From positions 1 through 64,000 of the forward strand of contig CAMFLR010000019.1 in the NCBI GenBank assembly GCA_945957605.1: a DNA stretch of 64,000 nucleotides, in the 5' to 3' direction. Source of the DNA: an uncultured Isosphaeraceae bacterium (GTDB lineage: Bacteria > Planctomycetota > Planctomycetia > Isosphaerales > Isosphaeraceae). Position numbers and translations under genes: made by a program. The notes under the pieces are model-generated. The model was not told the DNA's origin and searched no databases. It saw only the letters and a program-made list of their open reading frames with translations. Positions within the stretch are counted from its first letter, which is position 1. Every line of letters starts with the position of its first letter. Below, piece by piece: positions 25,503 to 33,508 of this stretch.

Positions 25503-25538
25503 AACGGCCCTTGCCAGATTGCTCCAGCAAGGGCCGTT
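25503..25538 (-). terminator. Terminator of the PilP-position gene
   Basis: A perfect 12-bp stem (AACGGCCCTTGC at 25503-25514 with GCAAGGGCCGTT at 25527-25538) and a 12-base loop. On the minus strand CTGTTTTCG follows. It is 50 bases beyond the stop at 25588. Confidence 0.85.
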
Positions 25539-25587
25539 GTTTGGGTAGATCAGGTAAGCCGAATCACGAGGGATTCGGCTCAAGCGC

Positions 25588-27660
25588 TTAGCTGCCGCCC
25601 ATCATCATGCTGCCCATCATGCCGGGCTCGCGCTTCTTCTTATCCTTGGAGTCCTTCAACTCCTGGGCGTAGTTTTTCTCCATTTCGATGCGGACTTCAT
25701 TCGGCGCGTCGTAGGGCTGCGCCTGAATGACGACCGTCGCATCGGGACGGAGCGTGAGCGACATCGCCGGTACATCAAACGACGGCCCCGCCTTGAACGA
25801 CGAGGCGAGCGGTTCGACACCACCCAGCGCATCGACCACGAAGCGATGGCTGTTGAAGTCGACGAGAATTCGCTTCTCGCCCGAGCCGTCGGACGCGGGG
25901 ACTTCGGCGGTCGCCGGCGTGCCGATCAGTTCGCCGGGGCCGGCGTCGTCGTTACGGATGACCGTGTTGCCGTCTTCCGGATTCCAGCGAACGACCTGGT
26001 ATGTGACCTGGTCTTTACGACGACCGCCCGCCTTCGCCTTTGTGATGGCATAGGCTGCGATGTCGGCCGGAACGGTCACTTCTTGCGACGGCTCGCTCCA
26101 CGGCCCCTTGAGATCCTCAGATTCCGTGTCGGTGCCGGGGCTGACGTCGCTGCGGTTGTAGTTCGGGTTGAAGACGACGACGCGCACGTGGTAGCGGTAG
26201 GTCGTGTCGGGCTTCACGGTGAAGTCGATCGAGCGAATCATGACCTCGTCGGCTTCCGACTTGTCGAAGTCGGTCACATCGGCCGGCTCGCCCTGAACGG
26301 GAGCACCAGTGGGCATGCCCATGCCGCCCATGCGGCCTGAACCTGAGCTCCCACCCATCATCCCGCTGCTGCTACCGGTCATGCTCATCATCGGCCCCAT
26401 GGACCGCGCCATCGCCGAGTCCTTACTGCTGCCGGACGAGCCGGACATCATCATGCCGGGCATGCTCCCGCCGCCCCGCATTGTCGAGTCCATCGCCGCC
26501 CCGCTCGACCCCGACATTGACATCATTCCCGGCATTCCCGCCATGCCGTTCATCATGCCAGGTGCCGGCTTGGCGATTTCACGGCGATCCTTGGGCACCA
26601 GCTTGGCGATGTGCACGCCAGCCCAGTTACCCGCGTAAGGGAAAGGCAGGGGATCGACGAGCGCATCGAGACGCGGGCCAGGCGCACCCGGAACGAGCTC
26701 TTCGTCGACTTCCGGCAGGTTGTCGAGCACGTCGTAATTCTTGTTCGCGTCGACCTTCGCGAACGCTGTCCACGTGCCGTTCGGCAGCAGTGTTTGCCGT
26801 TCGACGTCGAGCCGACGGTAGTTCGGGTAGGCGATCGCGGGATCCTTCAAAGCAGCCAGGTAGTTTTCCTTGAGCTGCTTGTTGTCGAGCGTGCCTGTGA
26901 TCACGACCGAACGGTATCCCTTGACCGTTTCCTTGTAGTTCACCTGGGCCGTGGGAGCGGCCGAAGTATCGGCCTTCTTTTCTTCGGCTTCGGTCTTCGC
27001 GTCAACTTCGCCGACGAGCGAACTCTTGAGCTTGTTTTCATCACGCTTGATGCGTGCTTCTTCCTCTGCCTTCTTCTTCGCCGAGGGCTGGCCGCCACCC
27101 ATCGCCATCATGCTGCCGCTGCCGCCGGAACCGCCCGCGCCCATCATGCGGTTACGCGGACGCTTGCCGAGCCGAATCTTCTTCGCCTTGGGATCCTTGC
27201 CGTCGTCGACGATCTTGTTGCCCTTCGCGTCGAGCTCGTAGACAAGGTAACCGCCGCGATTCGGGAAGGCGTACAGGTTCTCGACCGCGATCAGCTCGGG
27301 CTGGTCGCGAATCAGGCCTGCACCCGGTTCGGGCGTAACCCACTTCGACTTCACGATGTAGTCGGCGGGGTTGAGCGCCTTCGACTGCTGCTTCACGACG
27401 ATCTGCTCGAACTCGGTGCTCGGCTTCACACCGGCGTCGGTGATCGTCTTGAGGATGTCTTCGTTCTTCTGAACCTTGGCGAGGTTGGACTCGGCCGATT
27501 TCGCTTTCTCAGCCAGTTCCTCGGGCTTCATCTCGATCGTCTTCTTCGAGATGGCCGTCACCACAAACAGCAGGAAAAGCACAACCGCGAGACTCATCAC
27601 GGCCTTTTCACCGTGCTTGAGCCCGATGGCTTTCATTTTGTCGACTGCCGGATTGGCCAT
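25588..27660 (-). CDS. Pilus/secretion cluster membrane protein in PilP position, Met/Gly-rich
   Basis: 690 residues, no close family recognised. One transmembrane segment near 22-38 (MSLAVVLFLLFVVTAI) leaves a large exported part. Visible are a helical stretch to about 75, a Met/Gly/Ser low-complexity region twice (about 165-195 and 380-450, with units such as PGMMNGMAGMPGMMSMSG), an Fn3-like beta segment (SIDFTVKPDTTYRYHVRVVVFNPNYNR, about 485-515) and a short Met-rich C-terminus. Its place between the PilO-like gene and the secretin matches that of PilP in pilMNOPQ clusters, but no PilP homology or lipobox is seen, so the role is inferred from context. The ATG has GGGAG 9 bases upstream. 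Confidence 0.7.
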   Translation of the reverse strand: MANPAVDKMKAIGLKHGEKAVMSLAVVLFLLFVVTAISKKTIEMKPEELAEKAKSAESNLAKVQKNEDILKTITDAGVKPSTEFEQIVVKQQSKALNPADYIVKSKWVTPEPGAGLIRDQPELIAVENLYAFPNRGGYLVYELDAKGNKIVDDGKDPKAKKIRLGKRPRNRMMGAGGSGGSGSMMAMGGGQPSAKKKAEEEARIKRDENKLKSSLVGEVDAKTEAEEKKADTSAAPTAQVNYKETVKGYRSVVITGTLDNKQLKENYLAALKDPAIAYPNYRRLDVERQTLLPNGTWTAFAKVDANKNYDVLDNLPEVDEELVPGAPGPRLDALVDPLPFPYAGNWAGVHIAKLVPKDRREIAKPAPGMMNGMAGMPGMMSMSGSSGAAMDSTMRGGGSMPGMMMSGSSGSSKDSAMARSMGPMMSMTGSSSGMMGGSSGSGRMGGMGMPTGAPVQGEPADVTDFDKSEADEVMIRSIDFTVKPDTTYRYHVRVVVFNPNYNRSDVSPGTDTESEDLKGPWSEPSQEVTVPADIAAYAITKAKAGGRRKDQVTYQVVRWNPEDGNTVIRNDDAGPGELIGTPATAEVPASDGSGEKRILVDFNSHRFVVDALGGVEPLASSFKAGPSFDVPAMSLTLRPDATVVIQAQPYDAPNEVRIEMEKNYAQELKDSKDKKKREPGMMGSMMMGGS

Positions 27661-27709
27661 TTGGGGTTTCTCCCGTTAGCAGAGGCCGCGTGACTGTCGT
27701 GACTCGAAA

Positions 27710-27742
27710 CAAACGCCGGCGGAAAAGTCTGCTCGGCGTTTG
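27710..27742 (-). terminator. Hairpin after the PilO-like gene
   Basis: CAAACGCCG (27710-27718) and CGGCGTTTG (27734-27742) form a perfect 9-bp stem with a 15-base loop. On the minus strand TTTCGAG follows. It may end or attenuate transcription between the PilO-like gene and the next. Confidence 0.5.
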
Positions 27743-27844
27743 GTGGGGATTTGAATCGGGATGCCTTGTCGCACTGCTTACCTGGCCGATGCGTCTGACT
27801 TGCTCAAACCGCATCCGGCCAGGGATGTTCATGTCAAAGACTGA

Positions 27845-29617
27845 TTACTTCGCCGGTTCAGCCGTCTTGGGAGCCTCGGCCTTCGGCGCGTCAGCCTTCG
27901 GAGCATCCGCCGGCTTGGTCGCGTCGGGAGCCTTCGGAGCCTCAGCCTTGGGGGCGTCGGCTGGCTTGGTTTCAGCCTTGGGGGCGTCGGCCGGCTTGCC
28001 AGGATCGGCCGCCTTCGGTTCACCGTCCTTGGGAGCCTCGGCTGCCTTGGCAGGTTCCGCCTTCTTGGCTGCGTCGTCGGTCTTGGGAGCGTCGGCCGGC
28101 TTGCCAGGATCGGCGGAATCGGGCTTCGGAGCGTCGGCAGGCTTGGCGGGATCAGCGTCGGCCGGCTTGGCTGCGTCGGCAGCCGCGGGTTGCTCGGTCG
28201 AAGCTGAAGGCTCGGCGGCGGCAGGAGCAGGCGGCGGGTTGTAGAACCGGGCCTGGCCGTAGACCGTCACCTCGACGACGTCGTAATACATGTCCGAAGC
28301 ACGGGCACGATCACGATACGCCTTCGCCTGATCATCTCGCTTCTTCTTTGCTTCCTTGCTGCGGTTGTCGATACCCGTCTTGGCCTTCGCGGTGGCGCCG
28401 CCGCCCATCATGCCGGGCATGTTCATCATGCCAGGATAGCCGCCGCCACCCATCATCTTGCCGCCTTCGTTCGCCATCGCAGCGCTGTTCATCATCATGC
28501 CCGGGGGATAACCACCCATCGCGCCCCCGTAGCCGCGGCCAAGGCCCATCATGCCGCCTTCCATGCCACGCATCCCATTCATCGCCGTGTCGCCCTTGAT
28601 CGGCTTGGCGACCGGGGCCATCGGCTTGACCAGCTCGAACTCGGTCACCTGAATCGCCATCGGCGAATTTTCCAGGCCGACGAGGAATTCGTTGAGCCGG
28701 TTCTGATCGACCATCGCGACCATCCTCACCGGCAGCACGGTGTACTGCGTCGAGTCGGTCTTGAGGTGGTAAACTTCCTGCTCGGCCTGGGCACCGCCGC
28801 TGCTGCTGCCGCCCATTCCCCCCATCATCTGAGCCATCGGGCTCGTATCAACGGGAGCCGCCGAGCCTTCGGGATCGAGCGAAGGAGCGGTTTCCACCGT
28901 CTCACCCTTCGCCGCCGACTTCTGGTCCTGCGCGGTGGGCGAACCGATGTCGAGGTCGTTGATCTGCTTCACGACCGCTGAATCCCAGCTCTTGGCCGAG
29001 CCGTTGATCTTGGCGACCGCGTCGAGCAGCGTCCCCTGGATCCAAAGCCGCTCCTGCGCTGCCCAGACCTTGCCGAGCTTGGGAAGATTGGCGGGATCGA
29101 AGACATAGGGGCGGAGGAACGCCGTCTTTTCAGGAACGACTACAATCCCCTTCCCCTCAACGTAATCCCAGGGATTGACTTTGGCGTAAGTCGCATCGAC
29201 GGCTTTTTCGTATTCGAATACGTAGTCGCCGATTGCCGCCTGAACGGCACCTTTGTCGACGTCTTCAGGCCACTTGCGGCCCCAGGCCTGGAAGCGGTCC
29301 TTCACGCGGTCGGGCCAGGTGAGCAGCGGCGCCTGCACGCCGTAGAGCTTTTCCCAGGCCTTCACGACGTCGACAGAAACGACGTCGGTCTTTTCCTTCA
29401 CCATCGGGGCATATTGACGGTTGGGGATGCCGGGCGAGGTGTAGCCGGCCACCTTCTTCGCCGAGCCTTCGATCGTGTCGGTCTGCTTCTTGGTGGCGTC
29501 GATGATCGGTCCCGAGCCAACCACGTAGCCGATGGCGACGAACAGCACTGCGAGCGTTGTGGTGATCCAGAAGCGGTACTTCACCACCTGCTTGAGAAAG
29601 ACTTTTAGCTGGTCCAT
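27845..29617 (-). CDS. PilO-like inner-membrane assembly protein with repetitive Pro/Ala/Asp/Lys tail
   Basis: 590 residues. A short cytoplasmic N-terminus and one transmembrane segment (about 16-34, FWITTTLAVLFVAIGYVVG) resemble PilO. The exported part has VLPVRMVAMVDQNRLNEFLVGLENSPMAIQVTEFELVK, close to the ferredoxin-like PilO/GspM core. It is interrupted by a Met/Gly tract (about 350-405, with GGMMGLGRGYGGAMGGYPPG) and ends in a low-complexity tail (about 460-590) of KPADAPK-like units. It lies between the PilM-PilN fusion and the PilP-position gene. In type IV pili PilN and PilO form the inner-membrane alignment ring. Beyond about 450 the gene is unusual; the tail may be elastic or span the periplasm. 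Confidence 0.75.
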   Translation of the reverse strand: MDQLKVFLKQVVKYRFWITTTLAVLFVAIGYVVGSGPIIDATKKQTDTIEGSAKKVAGYTSPGIPNRQYAPMVKEKTDVVSVDVVKAWEKLYGVQAPLLTWPDRVKDRFQAWGRKWPEDVDKGAVQAAIGDYVFEYEKAVDATYAKVNPWDYVEGKGIVVVPEKTAFLRPYVFDPANLPKLGKVWAAQERLWIQGTLLDAVAKINGSAKSWDSAVVKQINDLDIGSPTAQDQKSAAKGETVETAPSLDPEGSAAPVDTSPMAQMMGGMGGSSSGGAQAEQEVYHLKTDSTQYTVLPVRMVAMVDQNRLNEFLVGLENSPMAIQVTEFELVKPMAPVAKPIKGDTAMNGMRGMEGGMMGLGRGYGGAMGGYPPGMMMNSAAMANEGGKMMGGGGYPGMMNMPGMMGGGATAKAKTGIDNRSKEAKKKRDDQAKAYRDRARASDMYYDVVEVTVYGQARFYNPPPAPAAAEPSASTEQPAAADAAKPADADPAKPADAPKPDSADPGKPADAPKTDDAAKKAEPAKAAEAPKDGEPKAADPGKPADAPKAETKPADAPKAEAPKAPDATKPADAPKADAPKAEAPKTAEPAK

Positions 29618-29681
29618 GGTCGCGAAAGCCCTTGGGCTGTGGATGTGAAAACGCGAAGGACGCGGTTTTATGGGTGATGAC

Positions 29682-29710
29682 CTCGAATCGGCCGGTGAGA
29701 CCGATTCGAG
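29682..29710 (-). terminator. Hairpin between the PilM-PilN and PilO-like genes
   Basis: CTCGAATCGG (29682-29691) and CCGATTCGAG (29701-29710) form a perfect 10-bp stem with a 9-base loop. No T-run follows, so partial termination or mRNA processing is as likely as a full stop. Confidence 0.5.
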
Positions 29711-29736
29711 AGATGCTTTGATTCCGTCCGCACGCC

Positions 29737-32277
29737 TTACTTCTTGGCGGCCGGTGCGCCCGGATCAACCGGAGCGGTTGGAGTCGGGGCAGCCGCCGGC
29801 TTGCCGACGGGAGCACCCGGATCGGCAACACCCGCCGGAGCAGACGTGGGAGTCGGCGGAGCCGAGCTACCCGATGAAGAGGGCGCGGCACCCGGCGTGG
29901 CAGAGCCAGCAGCCTTCGACTTCGCCTCGATCTCCTGCACCGCCTTCTTCGTGGCTTCGATCACCTTGTCCGACTTTTCCTTCGAGGCCGCAACCACTTC
30001 ATCCTCAGACGGAATCTTGATTGCGCCCTTGGACTTGGCGTCGGCTTCGGCATCCTTCAGCAGCTTGACGATTTCCTGATACTTCTCGGCTTCGGTCTTG
30101 GCCTCGGCCGTGGTGGTGTCCGCGACCGGGGGCTGCCAGACGAACTGGATCAGGAAGTCGGTGCGGGTGAGCTTGGTGACCTTGGGAGCATTCGGATCGT
30201 TTGGCTGACCCATCGGCCCACCCATGGCGCTGCCCATCGCCCGCATCATGTCCATGGGATTCATGCCGCCGCCACTGCCATAGCCCTTGCCGAGGCCTCC
30301 TCCCGAACCACCGCCGCCCATCATCGACTTCATCATGGCGACCATGTCGGAGGAGTAGCCGCCCATCCCGCCGCCACCACCTTCACCGCCCGTTCCGGCC
30401 GGTGCAGTGGCACGAGGGAGCAGCGGAGCCGCGGCTGCGACGCCGTTGCCGGCAGCGCCCTTGTCCGAGGTCCAGGCCTTGTCGATCATCATCCAGCCGA
30501 GCGCCACGTGGTGGACGCCCTGGAGGCGGACGCTCGGCACTTCAAGGCCGGGCAGCACCTTCTGAATGAGGTAGTTGATCGGGCCAAACTTGGTGCGTTG
30601 AAGCTCGGGCTTACGCAGCTCTTCGGTATCGGGCTGCGGATTGTAGTGGTGGCCGATGATCTGAATGACCCAGCCTTCACCCGTCGGCGGCGTGTTGCGG
30701 TCGTACGGGTGCATCAGGTTCTTGAAGTTCTCGGGGAGAACGTCGAACCAGGTCGTCGCGACGTTATCCGTCCAGACCGGGCTGATGCGGTCGATGTGAA
30801 CCCGCAGGCTCTCGATGATCGGCACGTCTTTCGGATTCTTGGGGTCGAGCTTGTACTGCTTGACCGGATCCGGAAAGTAGACGTTGATCATCTGGAGGAA
30901 CTTGGGCCACTTGGCGCGGTCGGAGGGGTCGATGATCAGTGACTGCCCTTCCTTGTACTTCGCGTCCCATTCCCCCTTGGCTGCGTCATATGCACTCTTG
31001 AAGCTGGCCCCCGAGTTGCTGGCCGAGTCGGCCGACGAAACCGCCGACTTGAACTCGGGGGTGTTCACCTTCGCGAGGGCCCGGTAGTCGCTGAAGAACA
31101 TCATCGACAGGCCGAGCATGATGAGCGCCGAGGCGGCGAGCACCCACGGCTTCTTGGCGCGAATGAGTCGCACCTGCTCGATTTCCGGCGGCAGCAGGTT
31201 CGTCTTGACCGGAGCCTTGCCGATCCCCTGAAGCGCGAGGCCGTAAGCAACGGCGAACGACGCCAGGTTTTCGTGGAACTGCGGCGCGGTGATGACCTCG
31301 TCGCCCACGAGCTTCTGGAACTTGTCGCACTTCTCGACGTCGAGCCCGTTCAGGTTCTGCTGCAAGAACTTCTGCAAGCCCGGCAGCTTGAAGCCGTTGC
31401 CCAGACCGACAACCTTGACGATCTTCGCCGAGCGGTTGACGCTCGTGTAGAAGCCGATCGACCGGTTGATTTCGCTGGCGAAGTCGTTGAAAACTCCGCG
31501 CATCGCGGTGAAAACCGCCTTGGGATCCGGCGCCTTGGTGGCATTCCGCTTGAGGTGCTCGGCCTTGGCGAACGTCAGCTTCAGCTCTTTGGTGAGAGCA
31601 CGAGTGAAGTGATTGCCGCCGATCGGCACGTTACGCTGCCAGATCCGGGTGCCGTCGGTGATGATCAGGTCGGTATGGTCGGCACCGACGTCGATCAGGA
31701 CGACCGAACCCTTGATGTCCGAACCCTTGAGCTGGTCGGCCGCGATGAAGTTGTAAAGCGCGATCGGGCCCATCTGCACGATGTCGACTTCGATTCCCGA
31801 GGCGCGATACGGCAGGATCGCCCGGTTGATCTGGTCGCGCTTCATGGCGAACAGGCCGACTTCCGCCATGGTGAAGTCGTCGTCGCCACCTTCTTCGTCG
31901 TCGCCAATCTGCTGATACGCCCAGATGACTTCTTCGAGCGCAAAGGGAATCTGCTGCTTGGCTTCGAACTTAACGATGTCGGGGATGCGCTTCTTTTCGA
32001 CCGGCGGCAGCTTGATGAACTTCACCAAACCAGCCTGACCCGGCACGGCGATGGCAACTTTGCAACCTTTGAGGTCGTTGCGATCCATGAAGGTCGCAAG
32101 CGCTTCGCGAACCAAGGCGTCGGGGTCGGCGTCCGGTTGGCTGAGAATCTTGGGGTGTTCGACGTAATCGAAAGCGACGGCTTCCACCGTGTCAGGCGAC
32201 TCGCCCGGTACGAGCTTGAGCGCCTTGAGGGCGGCCTGGCCGATGTCGAGCGCCCAGACGGGCTGGATCTTCGCCAT
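29737..32277 (-). CDS. PilM-PilN fusion protein of a type IV pilus-like system
   Basis: 846 residues. 1-355 are PilM: actin-like ATPase fold (WALDIGQAALKALKLV, GSVVLIDVGADHTDLIITDG, VVGLGNGFKLPGLQKFL). Directly after it comes KTNLLPPEI (358-366), the short NLLP-type peptide that heads PilN and that PilM normally grips, then a transmembrane segment (377-395) and a long exported part. So the two partners are joined in one chain. The exported part has a PilN-like region and a Met/Gly-rich tract (about 640-700, with MVAMMKSMMGGGGSGGGLGK) and ends in a Pro/Ala-rich tail. The ATG 32277 has AGGAG 9 bases upstream; the frame's upstream extension lacks a site. First gene of the cluster; no PilB, PilC, PilT or pilin gene is in the window. 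Confidence 0.88.
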   Translation of the reverse strand: MAKIQPVWALDIGQAALKALKLVPGESPDTVEAVAFDYVEHPKILSQPDADPDALVREALATFMDRNDLKGCKVAIAVPGQAGLVKFIKLPPVEKKRIPDIVKFEAKQQIPFALEEVIWAYQQIGDDEEGGDDDFTMAEVGLFAMKRDQINRAILPYRASGIEVDIVQMGPIALYNFIAADQLKGSDIKGSVVLIDVGADHTDLIITDGTRIWQRNVPIGGNHFTRALTKELKLTFAKAEHLKRNATKAPDPKAVFTAMRGVFNDFASEINRSIGFYTSVNRSAKIVKVVGLGNGFKLPGLQKFLQQNLNGLDVEKCDKFQKLVGDEVITAPQFHENLASFAVAYGLALQGIGKAPVKTNLLPPEIEQVRLIRAKKPWVLAASALIMLGLSMMFFSDYRALAKVNTPEFKSAVSSADSASNSGASFKSAYDAAKGEWDAKYKEGQSLIIDPSDRAKWPKFLQMINVYFPDPVKQYKLDPKNPKDVPIIESLRVHIDRISPVWTDNVATTWFDVLPENFKNLMHPYDRNTPPTGEGWVIQIIGHHYNPQPDTEELRKPELQRTKFGPINYLIQKVLPGLEVPSVRLQGVHHVALGWMMIDKAWTSDKGAAGNGVAAAAPLLPRATAPAGTGGEGGGGGMGGYSSDMVAMMKSMMGGGGSGGGLGKGYGSGGGMNPMDMMRAMGSAMGGPMGQPNDPNAPKVTKLTRTDFLIQFVWQPPVADTTTAEAKTEAEKYQEIVKLLKDAEADAKSKGAIKIPSEDEVVAASKEKSDKVIEATKKAVQEIEAKSKAAGSATPGAAPSSSGSSAPPTPTSAPAGVADPGAPVGKPAAAPTPTAPVDPGAPAAKK

Positions 32278-32755
32278 ACGATCACACTCCTGTGGAGACG
32301 TAACCCGGCCACCCAAATTGGGGTCCGGAACCGCGAATTGGTTCGTTCAATGCGTGTGTGAGACCAGCGAAATCAGCCAAGAGGACGCGTAACCCGAGGA
32401 CTGATGCCCCGGCCGGCGAAAGAAATGGATCCGCCAAACGTCCCGCGAGATGGCCACCACGCTAGCACAGCCCAAAGGTGGTCGTCAACGAACCGACGCG
32501 ATCCAAACCTTCACCCTGAAAGGGGAACGGCCTGAATTCGCGCGCTTCCAACGCACCTTTGGTCGCGCCGGCGTGACCATCTCCGCTACTTCTAGGACGA
32601 CGGATCATCCCAGAAAGTTCCAAAACTCTTCAACCTATGCGGTTATCCGGCCACATCTCCGGCTGCAGGCCAGCAACGCGGCGAACCGCTACGGATTAAG
32701 AGCTTTTCCCAATTTACCACATTTGCCCAGGATTCAACAAAAACGTTTGGATCGA
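32278..32755. other. Divergent intergenic region
   Basis: 478 bases between the start of pilM-pilN (-) and the start of the bPH-like gene (+). A weak candidate promoter for the minus gene is TTGACG (32488-32483) with TAGCGT 18 bases on. The plus frame is open back to 32450, but composition there is unlike the rest and no ribosome site precedes it. I see nothing else. Confidence 0.4.
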
Positions 32756-33502
32756 ATGTCGGCGAATCAATGCACTGCTTCCCATTTGGACTGGCGGAAT
32801 TGGTTTTCAACCGATCTGTGCGTGCGTGATTGGCTGATTGCGAAAATCGCAAGCCCAGACAATGCTCGCTCCTATCACTCATGGATGCGGTTTGGGCTTG
32901 GCCACCTTGATAGCGACGCGCATGACTTGGAAGATTACAGGCAAGAGACCGGCATGCTGAAAGCTTTTGAGGATCGCATTGTGAATCCCGTCGTCTTTCT
33001 CGACCAACCGGCAACCGATGAACTGGTTGTCTATTCCACGAATCTAAGCGAGTTCGCCTGGAAAGATCGTCTCGTGGGATTGACCAATTCGGGCTTCCTC
33101 TACGTCGATCAAAGGGTCGCTCAGCAAGGCTACTACGAGTACTATCCCAAGCTTCTTGAGTGGAAGAATGTTGAGGAATGCAAGGCAAGCAAACACGTTG
33201 GCATCAAAGGAATCATTTTTGGTCTGCTAATGCTGGCTCAAGCGTTCTTCGCATTCATGGCGGGCTGGGTGAATCAGACCCATACCGGGCCAGGCATCGT
33301 GACATATCCCCTGGTCTGCGGAATTGGCGGCGGTCTTCTTGTCTTGGGCGCGCTTCGGAACAGGATCGTCGTCGTTACCCACGACGCGACCTATCAATGG
33401 ATCAGCGAACCGCTCACTTTCCACAAGACGCGCGCAATCTGTCTCGACGCAGTTCACCGCTGCCGGGGCCGCAGCAACGCGCGGATCATTTCCTATCGAT
33501 GA
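32756..33502 (+). CDS. bPH-like membrane protein of unknown function
   Basis: 248 residues from ATG 32756. After a polar N-terminus it has a beta-rich PH-like stretch (TDELVVYSTNLSEFAWKDRL...NSGFLYVDQ), then two hydrophobic segments (IIFGLLMLAQAFFAFMAGWV and VTYPLVCGIGGGLLVLGAL), then a short beta-rich C-terminal part (NRIVVVTHDATYQWIS). That arrangement is like small bacterial PH-domain membrane proteins, but the match is weak. The gene converges on the large secreted protein gene, its stop lying 6 bases before the other's end. No operon partner. Confidence 0.6.
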   Translation: MSANQCTASHLDWRNWFSTDLCVRDWLIAKIASPDNARSYHSWMRFGLGHLDSDAHDLEDYRQETGMLKAFEDRIVNPVVFLDQPATDELVVYSTNLSEFAWKDRLVGLTNSGFLYVDQRVAQQGYYEYYPKLLEWKNVEECKASKHVGIKGIIFGLLMLAQAFFAFMAGWVNQTHTGPGIVTYPLVCGIGGGLLVLGALRNRIVVVTHDATYQWISEPLTFHKTRAICLDAVHRCRGRSNARIISYR

Positions 33503-33508
33503 GTCGGA

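Larger units (their letters stand above)
25137..25587. other. Intergenic leader region between the PilP-position gene and the secretin gene
   Basis: A 451-base gap. It holds the terminator of the upstream gene (25503-25538), the near-consensus secretin promoter (25352-25380) and a leader of about 210 bases. I found no convincing coding sequence; the short plus-strand frame at 25342-25548 is not supported. The long leader could carry regulation, but no known riboswitch was recognised. Confidence 0.5.

Noticed and set aside
25342..25548. Possible 68-residue gene in the secretin leader region
   Set aside because: Runs through the terminator stem at 25503-25538 and lacks a ribosome site.
26611..27693. 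360-codon plus-strand frame opposite the PilP-position gene
   Set aside because: Arg/Val/His-rich shadow frame; the minus gene has a ribosome site and a membrane segment.
27848..28240. Repeat units that could be read as a CRISPR-like array
   Set aside because: The repeats are in-frame codons for KPADAPK-like units in the PilO-like protein, with no constant-length spacers.
31273..32361. Long plus-strand frame opposite pilM-pilN
   Set aside because: Shadow of the PilM coding strand; no motifs and atypical composition.
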